Shown here piece by piece: positions 11,280 to 22,914 of a stretch of DNA of 64,000 bases (the first letter of the stretch is position 1; the number at the start of each line of letters is the position of its first letter). The notes under the pieces were generated by a model, which worked only from the letters and a program-made list of their open reading frames with translations, searched no databases and had not been told where the DNA came from. The DNA comes from Batillaria attramentaria. Its lineage: Eukaryota; Mollusca; Gastropoda; Batillariidae. The position numbers were made by a program, and so were the translations under genes. The stretch lies in the NCBI GenBank assembly GCA_018292915.2, contig JACVVK020000227.1:396001-460000 (forward strand). Reading direction: 5' to 3'.

Positions 11280-11930
11280 AGAAAGCAGTCCACACCAAAA
11301 ACACAGTAAAGCAGACGAATGGAAGATTCCATAGTTTCGTGAATTCTCTGAGCAAGTGTATTGTCAGTGCACTCCGTCAATTTAATTGAACACGCAAAGA
11401 GAACATATATTAAGGAGAAAAAGAAACAAACACAACAACAACCGTAAGAGATTTCAGCGTACAAAACACAAAACATGGCACCATGTGCTACTCACCGGTT
11501 TCACTGTTCATAAAACAGCAAACGATACAACATATTGAAATATCACACCCTCCACTTAGTGATCACTCGAGTTAAAGAGACAATATCGGCTTTCGGCCAT
11601 TTGTATTGTAGTGTACAGATAACACCAAAGGTCCACACTCCAACAAGAGAAAGAGATTTTTAAAATCCAACGAACAAAACTGCAATAACAATGAGAGAAA
11701 AAAAACCCAAAACAAAACAACAAACATACTAAAACCGACAATAACAAAAACAAAATCCGCCAAGTTATCACCACTGGTTTTTGGTAAGAATAAATGATCG
11801 AGGTCTGCTCTTTAGTTTTACCTTCCGCAAGTCAAGTAATGGTCATTACAGGCACCAGCAGCAACACCACCAACTACACCCCCCCCCACCCACCCACCCA
11901 CACACGCACGCACGCACACGCAGCACTCAA
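11280..11930. other. AT-rich intergenic DNA, nothing recognised
   Basis: No conserved ORF or known repeat was recognised. It ends in a C-rich stretch at about 11878-11900. Confidence 0.4.
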
Positions 11931-11933
11931 ACG

Positions 11934-11936
<3 letters not shown>

Positions 11937-12019
<83 letters not shown>
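11937..12019. repeat. (AC)n microsatellite
   Basis: About 41 units, preceded by CACGCACG interruptions. Confidence 0.95.
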
Positions 12020-12022
<3 letters not shown>

Positions 12023-12123
12023 CCGAAAGAAAATCTCCGACACAAAATCAGGGCTACCGAAAATCCCAAGAAATATTGACATGAACTGGCCATGCACTTG
12101 CTGACATTGCCAACAAGAACTTT

Positions 12124-12326
12124 TTAAGTTGTTTCTCTATATAGAGAAACCAACTTTATGAGACGGGGAAGATTTTGCTACGCGCAGCAGCAAGTTTCAG
12201 TGATACAAAACAAGACTGTGACGTTTCTTCACACAAGACATACTTTCACGCACACAGTGACGTAACGAAATATGCGTCATAGACTCGACGTGCACACTAT
12301 ACTGCTGCTTTCTTTTTAGCGGGAAT

Positions 12327-12404
<78 letters not shown>

Positions 12405-13761
12405 ACGGATGTAATGATGGCTAAACCTCCTAAACCACCTCGCTGGAGGCCTTTTTACTTTGAGATAAAATGGGAATTCACCTTCTCCAGACCTACCTTT
12501 CACGAATTTTATCCTGCGGCATTTTCAAAGGAGTTATCGCCGATTTAAAAAAAAATCGGTCATGTTACGATTTTTTTCGAAAAAAATGTTCAAATGGCTT
12601 CATTTTCTGAAATTGCGAAGATCATCCAATTATACTGCCTGTTTTCGTAGCACAGCTCTGTAGCTCTGACAGGTTTTGTGTAAGAAAAATGTTTCCGAGG
12701 TAGGGGTGGTTTGCATATAAGACCAAATATCTATTTAAAGACTCCTTCAAATTACTTATCATTCCGGTATTTTTGTCACTTGTGCCAACTGCACATGTGA
12801 CGTGAACTACTGCACTATTATAGCTTTAGTATTGAGAATAACAGAACTTTTAGATAAACACATTTTTCATGTTTCTGCGAGAAGCGCCGGTCAAAAAAGT
12901 TCCAATATTGGAATTTCTTAGGTACTATTCAAGGCACTTAAGTCCACGTTTCATCAGCTCTCTAGATCTTCCAGATTTTATGTCAAAATTAATTCAGTCA
13001 CGGAAGTCACAAAAGCAAGAAGGAAATCACAAGATATGAAGAAGTAGCATTTGTCAGACGAGCAGCGTGAGGCTGACATCAAATGTTTGGTTCACAGACA
13101 AAATCTGCAAGTATCGTCACTGCTTCCGACATTTCATCAGTCCTCTAGATCTTCCAGATTTCATGTGAAAAATAATTCAGTCGGAGAAGTCACAAAGCCA
13201 ACAGGGATATCACAAGACATGAACAAGCATCCTCAGACGACCTCAGTGCTAGAGGCTGACGTCAAAAGTTTAGTTCACGGAATTGACGTCATCTCTCTCT
13301 CTCTCTCTCTGTATGACGACCTGCCTGAGGCTGATGTCAAATGTTTAGTTCACGGAACTGACCTCTCTCTCTCTCTCTCTCTCTGGGGAGCCAGGGTGGC
13401 CGAATGGTAGAGCGTTGGACTTTCAATGCTTGGGCCGAGAGTTCGAATCCCGGCCGCTGGGGCCAAATATTTGTGCTGGCCTTTTTCTCGTTGCCCCGTC
13501 TTTGATATCACCCTTATGTGGTGGAAAAGGACGTTAAACTCCTAAACACCCACCCACCTCTCTGCCTCTCTCTCTCTCCCTTCTTCCCCCACCCGGCCCC
13601 ACCCACAGTCACGTGGCTAATCGGTCGAGGTCGTAGAGGATCTAGTACTCGTGTCAATGTAGAACTTGGAGAGGGGAGAACCGGCAACAATAACAACAAA
13701 ACAGACAAAATCAAATGAAGTTTGGAGAAACAACTTTGTAGGACGGGGCCGTTCCTCCTTG
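12124..13761 (+). mobile_element. Palindrome-headed repeat D, copy 1
   Basis: It begins with an inverted repeat (AAGTTGTTTCTCTATATAGA, then GAAACCAACTT) followed by TATGAGACGGGG. It ends with GGAGAAACAACTTTGTAGGA, then CGGGGCCGTTCCTCCTTG. The interior holds a (TG)n run at 12331-12403 and subrepeats carrying GAGGCTGACGTCAAA. A (CT)n run and a SINE A copy follow. A near-identical copy is at 41710-43372 and an inverted copy at 14488-15976. No protein is encoded; the open frame across the subrepeats has no recognisable domain. It is non-autonomous and its superfamily is unknown. Confidence 0.75.
13385..13558 (+). mobile_element. SINE family A, good copy
   Basis: The tRNA-like head has an A box (TGGCCGAATGGTAGAGCGTT) and a B box (GAGTTCGAATCCC). 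The body has GCTGGGGCCAAATATTTGTG and GTGGTGGAAAAGGACGTTAA, and the end is CCACC-rich. It sits inside repeat D at the same place as in the copy at 42990. It has no intact tRNA fold, so it is a retroposon and not a tRNA gene. Confidence 0.85.
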
Positions 13762-14487
13762 TTAAAAATGGCAAAGACGGAGTTGTTATCTGGCTATCAG
13801 CCATGTCCTCCCAGTTTTATCCAAAACACACAGAGTACCTACGCGCTTCTTAACCCTGTTCTTGCCGAGAACGGAATATTCCAGACTACCTGTAGACTAT
13901 GGCTTTTCAGCGTAAGACAAATGAATTCAGCAAGGCAAGAGTGAATGTGCGGTTCAACTGTGAAAAAAACATGATGTCATAGTAATACAAGTGTCCTCAG
14001 CACTTGTCCCTTTTATTTGTCATACAATATTAGTCTATGTCGTCTTTCTTCATTCGTTTATTGAGCTTAATCCAGCAAACATCAGACTTATATCGTGTCC
14101 TTGAAAACCTGCCAAGTGTGCACGGCTCGCTTTCAACCCAGTGAGAGATAAAAAAGTCGTGTTTAGATTTCAAATAACAAGGTGAAGAGACTTATGGAAG
14201 ATAAGATAAGAAAGGCGCCCACTTTAGTCAGATCCAAACGTGACCTGAGAAGTAAATACGTGTCGCTGGGAATATATGAATAAAAATAAACTAAAAACTA
14301 AAACCTCAACAACTGGTTGTGTGGGCTGGTAGTTTCTTTGCTAACTGCCATTAGCAATTTTCATCTGAATTCAATATTTCGCCATGAATGAGGTTGAAAC
14401 CAAACTTAATGCAGTTTCCCGGTTTACTAGTTTGACGGCTGCCACATCACACCGTATTCTTTTTCTTTTTTCTGTCAATATTGAAAA
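13762..14487. other. Intergenic DNA between two D repeats, nothing recognised
   Basis: No gene was recognised. Small ORFs lack conserved features. Confidence 0.4.
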
Positions 14488-14565
14488 CAAGGAGGAATGG
14501 CCCCATCCCATGAAGTTGTTTCTCCAAATGTCATGTTATTTGTTATTTGTCCGTTTTGTTCTTAG

Positions 14566-14568
<3 letters not shown>

Positions 14569-14609
<41 letters not shown>
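14569..14609. repeat. (CT)n microsatellite
   Basis: About 20 units within the inverted D repeat, at the end that is nearest the SINE in the other copies. Confidence 0.9.
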
Positions 14610-14611
<2 letters not shown>

Positions 14612-15091
14612 AGTCTGTAAGACCTATCAAAGACACTAGATCCGCCACGCTATAGCGGATCTAGAATCTTAGGAGAGAGAGGGATGCTGTGAATTCCGTG
14701 AACTAAACTTTTGACGTCAGTCTGACGCAGGTCGTCTGAGGATGCTTGTTCATGTCTTGTGATTTCCCTGTTGGCACTGTGACTTCCTCGACTGAAATAA
14801 TTTTTACATGAAAACTGGAAGATCTAGAGGGCTGGTGAAATGTGGACTTGAATATTTTGGATTGTACTTATGAGATCGCAAAATTGGAACTCTTTCGACC
14901 TTCTTGCAGAAATTTGAAAAATTATCTTTATGTTAAAGTTCAGTTATTCTCAATGCTGAAGCTATGATAGTGCAGTAGTTCCTGTCATATGTATAGTTGT
15001 CACACGTGACAAAAACGCCCGGGATGATGAGTAATTTGCAGGAGTCTTTTCATAGATATTTGGCCTTATATGCAAACCATCCGTACCTCCG

Positions 15092-15096
<5 letters not shown>

Positions 15097-15162
<66 letters not shown>
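15097..15162. repeat. (AT)n microsatellite
   Basis: About 33 units inside repeat D copy 3, between blocks that are almost adjacent in copies 1 and 2. Confidence 0.95.
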
Positions 15163-15164
<2 letters not shown>

Positions 15165-15347
15165 CACAAAATCTGTCAGAGCTACATAGCTGTACTACGA
15201 ATACACAAGTATAATTGGATGAACTTCCAAAGTCTAGAAAATGAAGAAATTTGAACAACTTTTTCGTAAAAATACGTATCATGACCGATTTTTATAAATC
15301 GGCGATAACTCTTCTAAAAATGCGGCAATAGAAAAATTCGTGAAACC

Positions 15348-15625
15348 CACCTCAGCTATAGTGCCCCCCACATTTGGAACTCCTTGCCATCTTCTCTGAG
15401 AAACATCCATTCCCTCCTACAGTTTAAAGCACAACTCAAAACACGTCTTTTCAAACTAGCTTTTATTTTTAATCTTTAAGTTTAAACTCCACCGCATGTA
15501 TTGATGTATATAAATGCGTGCGTGTGAATGTTGTGTGTGTGCGTGAGCAAACGCGCATTGAGTGCTTTTCGAAGCAAAACTCCGCCCTCTACAAATGTAA
15601 TATTATTATTATTATTATTATTTGG
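15348..15625 (+). mobile_element. LINE 3' end inserted in repeat D
   Basis: An ORF fragment reads APHIWNSLPSSLRNIHSLLQ, then FKAQLKTRLFKLAF, then a stop. It is the same C-terminal tail as on the minus strand at 5544-5789. The 3' UTR ends in (ATT)n at about 15600-15621, typical of a retrotransposed LINE tail. Repeat D sequence continues on both sides, so the LINE landed in an existing D copy. Confidence 0.75.
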
Positions 15626-15683
15626 AGAAGGTGAATTCCCATTTCATCTCAAAGTAAAAAGCTCTTCAACGAGGTGGTTCATG

Positions 15684-15684
<1 letters not shown>

Positions 15685-15761
<77 letters not shown>

Positions 15762-15770
15762 ACGCGCGCG
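15685..15770. repeat. (CA)n and (CG)n microsatellite of repeat D copy 3
   Basis: This corresponds to the (TG)n run of the plus-orientation copies. Confidence 0.9.
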
Positions 15771-16065
15771 CGCCTCACAACTCCCGCCAAAAAGAACATA
15801 TCAGCATAGTGGGTACGTAAGGTGTCTATGACGCAGATTTCGTTACGTCACTGTATGCGCGTAAGTATGTATTGTAAACGTCATAGTCTTGCTTCATATC
15901 ATTGAAACCTGCTGCTGCTCGCAGCCAAATCTGACCCATCCTATAAAGTTGTTTCTCTATCGAGAAACAACTTTTAAATAATAATAATAATAATTTTAAA
16001 AAGCCTAGCAGCTAAAGCAAGGGACGTCACTCGGTCGCAGTTAGTGCCCGTGGCCGTCTCGGGTG

Positions 16066-16190
16066 GATATTTGGTTGGCTGGCTGTTTCAGAGTTTCCAC
16101 TAAGGGCGATATCAAAGACCAGGTGAAAGCAAACACGTTTTGGGCTTCCAGTCGCGATTCGAACTCACGACCCCTAATTACCCCCAGCAA
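16066..16190 (-). mobile_element. SINE family A, diverged reverse copy
   Basis: GGCGATATCAAAGACCAGGT and the B box in reverse (GATTCGAACTCACGACCCC) match the family. The head is mostly lost. Confidence 0.6.
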
Positions 16191-16766
16191 CGGCAGTAGT
16201 GTAACTCAAGCTTGAAAAAACCTCAAGCGTGAAAGTCTCTTCATTCTTCTCGGTACCTCCCAAGAGAGAGCAGCTGCAGGCGATTATGAACTTAGTGTCA
16301 CTGTCTGCAAAAGGTGACAACTTTCTGTACACCTGCAAGTGTGAGATCGAGTGTGAGATAAAAGACACCGTGTGAGATTGTCTGTGTGATACAGGACACT
16401 GAAGGTCAGTAAATCCTCGCGTGCTAGTATTACCGGAAAGAACTCGATCAGTTGCTGTAGATTTTGTTTCACCTCCGGGTGCAAAAGGAGAGCTTGTTTG
16501 GAAAGATTAAAAAAGAAATTCTTGACTGTTACATAAATTTCACCACAGTCGTTTACAGCAACACACAAGGAGACTACAGAGGGGTTGCTTCCATATCTAA
16601 ATTCCTCTAGCGTGTTGCGCGTTTAAGCAACAGTGGCTGTTAAATCCCTTAATCACAGCGGGATCTATACTCTTTAAACTGCGCAATCCACGATAGTTCT
16701 CAGATATAAAGAACCGATGTGACGGATGAAATGCACAAAAAGCTGAGTGTAGTCTTTTGAAATGCG

Positions 16767-16821
<55 letters not shown>

Positions 16822-17083
16822 CCATAGGTTGAACTATACTCAGGCCTCATGGACTTGGGATCACACGCACCTGACCTCATTTTGCGCCACCGATAATTGG
16901 ACAGAAGGTGCGAACTGGGCGTGGAATCACTTTTGAGATTGGAGTGAAAAACCATGTGCTCGTTCGCTTGTCACGTGACTTAGAGTCCTGGTCAGTGAGC
17001 CCAAAGTGAAAGTTTGCATGCACAACACCAGAAAGTCAAGTGGGCGCCAGCAGGTTGTCACAATGACACAAACGACAGCGCAA

Positions 17084-17085
<2 letters not shown>
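16191..17085. other. Intergenic DNA with a (TG)n run, no supported gene
   Basis: A minus-strand ORF (16568-16284) is open but has no recognisable domain or neighbouring exon. A (TG)n run lies at 16767-16816. Confidence 0.4.

Positions 17086-17144
<59 letters not shown>
17086..17144. repeat. (AC)n microsatellite with C-rich end
   Basis: About 29 AC units, followed by a C-rich stretch to about 17172. Confidence 0.95.
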
Positions 17145-17146
<2 letters not shown>

Positions 17147-17401
17147 CGCCCCCCTTCCCCCCCCCCCCCCTCCGCCTCGCTACCGACCGGAAGTGTGATC
17201 AAAAAGAGACCACTCCTTATCCTTTCTCAGTATAAGCCTGCCCTATGTAGGAAAGTCCGAAACACCATAGATGTAGAATTTGCCCGTGTTGTGACGTACT
17301 TACTATCCTGCATTAGTAATGTGCTGATCAGTAAATTTCGTGAGCTTTATCAGCAGAGATCAGTTACAGGTACCGGAAATACGTCACTGGGAGATGGGAC
17401 A

Positions 17402-17567
17402 GCAGGGGCGTAGGAACCACGGGGGCCCTGGGGGACCAGGCCCCCGTTCGATTTTTGGAAGGGGGGGGGGGGGCGAATATCTTTGGGCCCCCCTTGCTTT
17501 TGATAAGAGGAGAGGGGGCCCACCAGTGGTGGGGCCCCGCTGTCGCAGGACACAATCCTTGGCAGTC

Positions 17568-17608
<41 letters not shown>

Positions 17609-17740
17609 CTTTACCCTGGCCGTATGGCTTGTCCGGTGTAGTATCATAAATGCCCCCCCCCCCAAGTAATGTACCCACACATCCCACCCCCGGTCCAATA
17701 ACATTAAAATTAATGGACCCCCGGGGTCCAGCAATCAGAC
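17402..17740. mobile_element. G-rich repeat starting CAGGGGCGTAGG
   Basis: The start resembles the CAGGGGCGCC ends of the elements at 19423 and 52332. Poly-G and G/C-rich blocks and an (AC)n run (17570-17608) follow. No clear matching right end was found, so boundaries are uncertain. Confidence 0.4.
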
Positions 17741-17809
17741 TCACAGGCGTAATTATCTGCCCCTCCCCACCCTACAGCTTTATTTGAAATACTTTGAATT
17801 ACTTCTAGC

Positions 17810-18695
17810 TCTTGGACTTTCCTATAACCTGCACACTATACATAATGGTTTGAGGACTTTCCTATAACCTGCACACTATGCATAATGGTTTGAGGACTTT
17901 CCTATAACCTGCACACTATACATAATGGTTTGAGGACTTTCCTATAACCTGCACACTATGCATAATGGTTTGAGGACTTTCCTATAACCTGCACACTATG
18001 CATAATGGTTTGAGGACTTTCCTATAACCTGCACACTATACATAATGGTTTGAGGACTTTCCTATAACCTGCACACTATGCATAATGGTTTGAGGACTTT
18101 CCTATAACCTGCACACTATGCATAATGGTTTGAGGACTTTCCTATAACCTGCACACTATGCATAATGGTTTGAGGACTTTCCTATAACCTGCACACTATG
18201 CATAATGGTTTGAGGACTTTCCTATAACCTGCACACTATACATAATGGTTTGAGGACTTTCCTATAACCTGCACACTATACATAATGGTTTGAGGACTTT
18301 CCTATAACCTGCACACTATGCATAATGGTTTGAGGACTTTCCTATAACCTGCACACTATGCATAATGGTTTGAGGACTTTCCTATAACCTGCACACTATG
18401 CATAATGGTTTGAGGACTTTCCTATAACCTGCACACTATGCATAATGGTTTGAGGACTTTCCTATAACCTGCACACTATGCATAATGGTTTGAGGACTTT
18501 CCTATAACCTGCACACTATACATAATGGTTTGAGGACTTTCCTATAACCTGCACACTATACATAATGGTTTGAGGACTTTCCTATAACCTGCACACTATG
18601 CATAATGGTTTGAGGACTTTCCTATAACCTGCACACTATACATAATGGTTTGAGGACTTTCCTATAACCTGCACACTATGCATAATGGTTTGAGG
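17810..18695. repeat. 40-bp satellite array, 22 copies
   Basis: The unit contains GACTTTCCTATAACCTGCAC, then ACTAT(A/G)CATAATGGTTTGAG. Copies are essentially identical except for one A/G site. It is non-coding. Confidence 0.95.
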
Positions 18696-19417
18696 GTAAC
18701 TTTACAAACTACCAAAAACTATCTGTACGAAAAAGTCTCAGTGTATGGAAGCAGACAAGAGTTATCTCCCTTGTCGGGAGCTGGTGTGAACTCGTTTAAA
18801 TCAATAACAATAACAATAATAATAATAATAATACTAGTGTGGATGTTTTCGGTGCTCTACCTCCAGATGGAACTCAGGGCCCCTTACCACAGCAAATAAA
18901 ACAAAACACCACCTGACAAACACATATACTTACATCGGTGAACAACGGCTTGCAAGCAGTTATTTTGGTTGATTTCTTGTTTGACAGTGTTTGTCGCAGA
19001 ACCGTACACAATCCCAGTATGGACTGAAACACTCGAAATACTGAGAACTATCTTAGCGCAAGTGTAGTCAAATAAATACAGAGGGGTGGGTGGGGGTTCC
19101 AACGATATTGAAAGGGGGGGGGGGGGGCAGTTTATTACGGGAGTCTAACAGTTTTATGACACCAACAAGAGGGTACATAACAAACATTGTCACGACTTAT
19201 ACGTGATTGTGAAATCCACGTACTGGGTACTTCAGGCTACATTGGACATTCCAGCCACATAAATAGCACACGAAAGTTGATGAATTTCATTTGATCGAAT
19301 TTGTTCAAATACTTTGTTTTGAACTTAATTTTATCATTGACTAAAACTACAGCTAGTCCACAACTATGGATGCTAATCTTACTGGAGTCTGGTGCTAGTA
19401 TCGCTATAGAGAAATGC
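18696..19417. other. Intergenic DNA, nothing recognised
   Basis: It holds an (AAT)n run at about 18808-18832 and a G tract at about 19116-19130. No gene was seen. Confidence 0.4.
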
Positions 19418-19422
19418 TCCAA

Positions 19423-19736
19423 CAGGGGCGCCGGAAGATGTTGGGGGGAGGGGGGGCAGAATCTCCTGAACGTTGCCCGAAGAAAGTGAAAAGCGGGGGG
19501 GGGGGGGGGGATCAAATGCTGCGTAGACAAAAAAAAACACAACCTTTACGAACCAGGACGTTGCCCGAAAAAAGTGAAAAGCGGGGGGGGGGGGGGGGGG
19601 GGGCAATCAGAGGAGCGGACAGCCTTCGGTCCGCAAAAACAGAAGCTTTGCCCCCCCTCTTGCCATAGTCACCTGATTTTCCAGGGGGGGGGACACTCTT
19701 GCCCCCCCCCCCCCCCCCCCTGCTTGGGCGCCCCTG
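19423..19736 (-). mobile_element. DNA transposon-like element, CAGGGGCGCC TIRs, 5-bp TSD
   Basis: It begins CAGGGGCGCCGG and ends GGGCGCCCCTG. The direct repeat TCCAA flanks both sides (19418-19422 and 19737-19741). The interior has two GTTGCCCGAA.AAAGTGAAAA blocks, long G and C tracts, and CTTGCCATAGTCACCTG. These are the reverse complement of blocks in the element at 52332-52985. It is non-autonomous. The ends resemble hAT-type termini, but hAT elements usually make 8-bp duplications, so the superfamily is uncertain. Confidence 0.75.
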
Positions 19737-19741
19737 TCCAA

Positions 19742-21099
19742 GTATAGCGGCGTATCGACGAGAACACGAAATGGAGGTAATATACCACGTGATATGTTAC
19801 ACCACGTGACTCTCACACAATACGACTCACACAGCGGCTGTACAGATGAATATGGTGAAAGAGAACATTCCGTCTGACAGGAACTCTGTGGCTAAACACA
19901 GCTGGAGGTCTCTCCATACCACTCGTTTTGTCTGTCTTCACTTTGATCTCTTCTCTACACGCCAGAAGATCTATCGACGCCAGAATGTCACTGTTGCGTG
20001 GAGGAAATGAACGGTACACATTATATAATTATTATAATATGATAGCACACATGAACTACAGTCACATAACACCGCGGATATAGGAGCCACGTCATGTCGC
20101 CTTCACGGCATTGATTGAAGTGTTCGGAAACAATTCACATGCAGTAAGAAAAGGAAGGCATCAGTCGTTTTGAATAATTGCGATGGTGACTTGATGGCTC
20201 GGGGGTATATTTCAGAAAGTGCTTGGTGCGTTAGGACAAGCCACTGTAGATGTCCACAACATCAGCACCGGTGTTTTAAACGAACAGGTTACAAACTTTT
20301 TCTCATTTTGCTGACCGGCGCCCTCTGCAATTTGGACACTTCGCCATGTTTCTCAAGCAACTGTTCCATCACACGGTAGATAGGAAATGTAAGATGTGTA
20401 AAGCCACCACATCTCTGTGGTTCAGTAATGCTGAGATTGTTGAGATCCATGTTTCCTCTCGGGTAAACCGATACCAGGCTGACCATATGTTTACTCATGC
20501 TGATCTTGCTGGACGACAATCCGCCATGTTCCTGAAACACAACACTAACGTCCTGGGTAGTAGGAGGGGGGGGGGGGGGTTGCTCATAAAGTAGCGCTTA
20601 GCAGCGGTAGACTTTCACTACTTGCTCCTCCAGCCCTGCGGCGCCTTGAGCGTGCACGAAGAGAGATATATGTGCACCTAGGAATAGCTTACCGTACCAT
20701 ATTACACCACCGACAGGAACAAACACGTTGGTACCGCCATTTTACGATCCCATTTTGGGCGGTTGGCGAACAGCCAGTGACTTGTCACTGATAACGCTGG
20801 TCCCATCAGGAACTACAAACGGTAGAATAACCAGATTTGATACAAATGTAGTTGTTGTCAGGGTCTATTTGAGCATGTCAGTTTCCGAGTGATCTTCTTT
20901 ACACTTTCTCGGCGATTTGTGGATGTAAAAAAAAAACCCAAACGTTTCCCACTTAGAAAAGCAAGCGGTAATGGCAGACAACGTTTGGCAAGGTGAAGGA
21001 CGATACAAGTATGACACGTGTGATGGATACTCAGATTTCCCGTTGCCTGGTGACCGAATAACGAACGACCAATAAGAATGTATGAAATTGTCTCAGTCT
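19742..21099. other. Intergenic DNA downstream of the IL-17-like gene
   Basis: No gene was recognised. There is a G tract at about 20567-20579. Several short ORFs have no conserved features. Confidence 0.4.
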
Positions 21100-21456
21100 T
21101 CACGAATGAGCACTGCGTTGTGTCATGTCGCAGTAACAGCCAATGTTCACCTTTTGGTACTTTGACACGCGTTTGACCTTGACCTCACGCCAGGTGGTCA
21201 GATTTTTGCATTGTCCAACGCTCTCGTGAACTAAGCGATTGCCACTGGAGAGACATCTGTCACACAGAGGGCAGCAGCTTGTTTGTACCAACATTTGTGG
21301 ATCCCGGTTAGGATCGTACGTCATGTACGTCCATTGTGGGCAGACGTTGTTTTTGTGATCTGCAAACATACAACATGTTCTGTGTTTGAATCAGTACTGA
21401 CTGCCAGACGACGAAACAGCAACTTTGTGCGCCCCCCCCCCCTCTTCCCCGCACCC

Positions 21457-21523
<67 letters not shown>

Positions 21524-21790
21524 GGTGTCGTCTGGTTTACACTCCGCAGATCCTACAAGAGGGGCAACCCTTTCATTTAGGTTGTTGTACTTCTGCCTGT
21601 CCGGAACCAGCTCCTCCATCCCCGGGATCAGAAAGAGGCTGGGGTCCATCAGCGGCGCCTCTTGTTTGTGCCTCGGTCTGGCTTCACTCACATCGTGCAG
21701 CAAGCAAGCCTGCAACAGTAGTGGAAAGACACAAGACCATGAACGAGTTGCAAGTGGGACACGTGGAACATTTTGCCTCAACCTCTTCAC
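21100..21790 (-). CDS. IL17-like: Interleukin-17-like cytokine (2 coding exons)
   Basis: Exons on the minus strand are 21790-21523 and 21359-21100, joined phase 1 to give 175 residues. The N-terminus has a basic start and a hydrophobic core CVFPLLLQACLL ending near VSEA, a plausible signal peptide. Exon 2 carries the IL-17 fold signature: CPQWTYMTYDPNRDPQ, then SCCPLCDRC, then GQC, and finally VNIGCYC. These are the cystine-knot cysteines and the CPW..DPNR..P motif of molluscan IL-17s, secreted immune cytokines that act as dimers on IL-17 receptors. The donor at 21522 is the first GT of a (GT)n run. An acceptor-like sequence at 21710 would allow an upstream exon to supply the start instead. 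I cannot tell which is used. The IL-17 subtype is not assigned. Confidence 0.85.
21462..21522. repeat. (AC)n microsatellite abutting the IL-17-like donor
   Basis: About 30 units. On the minus strand the run is (GT)n and its first units form the splice donor. Confidence 0.95.
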
Positions 21791-21979
21791 ACTGAAATGT
21801 CCAAGTATTCATGCAGTCTTTCAAACTAATCGCCTTAAAAAAACCATCTCTTCAGTCCGTAGAGACTGACTGGCAGCGCCAAACCGCCACAGCATGATTT
21901 GATGGTTGCTTTCTTTCACTTTATGCGCAAAGAGCGTGAATTGTTTCTCACTGATATCTGCTGAGCGAAGTAAACGTCA

Positions 21980-22010
21980 GGGTTGGGTTGGGTTGGGTTG
22001 GGTTGGGTTG
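21980..22010. repeat. (GGTTG)n short repeat
   Basis: Six GGTTG units. Not a vertebrate telomere motif. Confidence 0.85.
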
Positions 22011-22071
22011 GACATGCGTTACCGGCCTTTCTCTCCTAACAGACCATGCAAAAAACGCAATTCGGAAATCT

Positions 22072-22199
22072 TCACATCACTAGAAGCCACTCGAAGCCAC
22101 TATTATGCAATCAACAGCGGTCTCGGGCCTAGCGGGGAAGCCACACCACGCCTTGCGTAATAGTGGCTTGAAGTGGCTCCTACCGGAGTGCAGTGTCTT
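22072..22199. repeat. Foldback (hairpin) repeat, copy 2
   Basis: The left arm GCCACTCGAAGCCACTATTA plus TGCAA pairs with the right arm TTGCGTAATAGTGGCTTGAA plus GTGGC. The centre GCGGTCTCGGGCCTAGC matches copy 1 at 10150. Confidence 0.75.
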
Positions 22200-22914
22200 G
22201 TTCTTTTTAACCAGTCTTATCGTATAGCAGGCAGGAGATGGTCGGGCGTTAAGTGTGATGGGATGAGTCGGATTCGCTCACTGAGCTATGAGGGACACCT
22301 GCTCTCCGGCATGGGAAGTCGCGAAAGCCCTGTTGCTACCTCGCTTGTGCAGCCAACACTTTTCGATAAGACAGTAGGCAGTAAAGTAAGAACGTATAGT
22401 GTCTCAGTCAGTGCATGCAACAAGGAAAACTGGGTAGCGTCTGATGTGTCCTGCAGTCTGAACTGGCGCAAACATCAATTTATATATTTTATACCACTCT
22501 ACCACTATTACAAGTCATGGTATAAAATCCATAATTCACCACATGTGGTATAACATTGTACCCATGACAACCACGCGTGAATTTTATGGCTGTACCTAAA
22601 GAGTGAACATGTATTACCCCTAGCAGTGTCCCAGCAGTGTTCTGGTGAAAGGATTTGCGTCACGATATGAGGCAAAAAGGGACTAAAGAATAATTTACGT
22701 CACGTCATGACGTAGTTCGACTTCGTACGGAAATGGGGACGAAGGAGCTTTGCCAGTCGCTTGACGTAAACGGACCAGCTGACTTCTCAAAGCCTATGGA
22801 CAAAGCGAGGTAAAGCACCTCAGTCAGTGATGTCGCGTGAAGCATTTGGATTGCCGATGTCAGCTTTCAAATCAAAGAAATGCAGGTAGGGACGTGGTAT
22901 AAATAATTTTCCCA
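22200..22914. other. Intergenic DNA, nothing recognised
   Basis: An ORF at 22173-22553 has no recognisable domain. No repeat was identified. Confidence 0.4.

Larger units (their letters stand above)
14488..15976 (-). mobile_element. Palindrome-headed repeat D, copy 3 (inverted, interrupted)
   Basis: Read on the minus strand it starts with the palindrome (AGTTGTTTCTCGATAGAGAA, then ACAACTT) at about 15976-15946. It continues through the same (TG)n, GGGAATTCACC and AAATCGGTCAT blocks as copies 1 and 2 and ends at the AAGGAGGAATGGCC block near 14488. A LINE tail (15348-15625) and an (AT)n run interrupt it. Unlike copies 1 and 2 it lacks the SINE A copy. Confidence 0.75.

Noticed and set aside
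13385..13470. tRNA gene
   Set aside because: A and B boxes are present but the same sequence recurs many times with a non-tRNA body and tail, as in a SINE; no clean cloverleaf.
16284..16568. 94-codon minus-strand ORF
   Set aside because: Somewhat protein-like composition but no recognisable domain and no partner exons.
21980..22010. Telomere-like repeat
   Set aside because: Only six GGTTG units, internal, and not TTAGGG.
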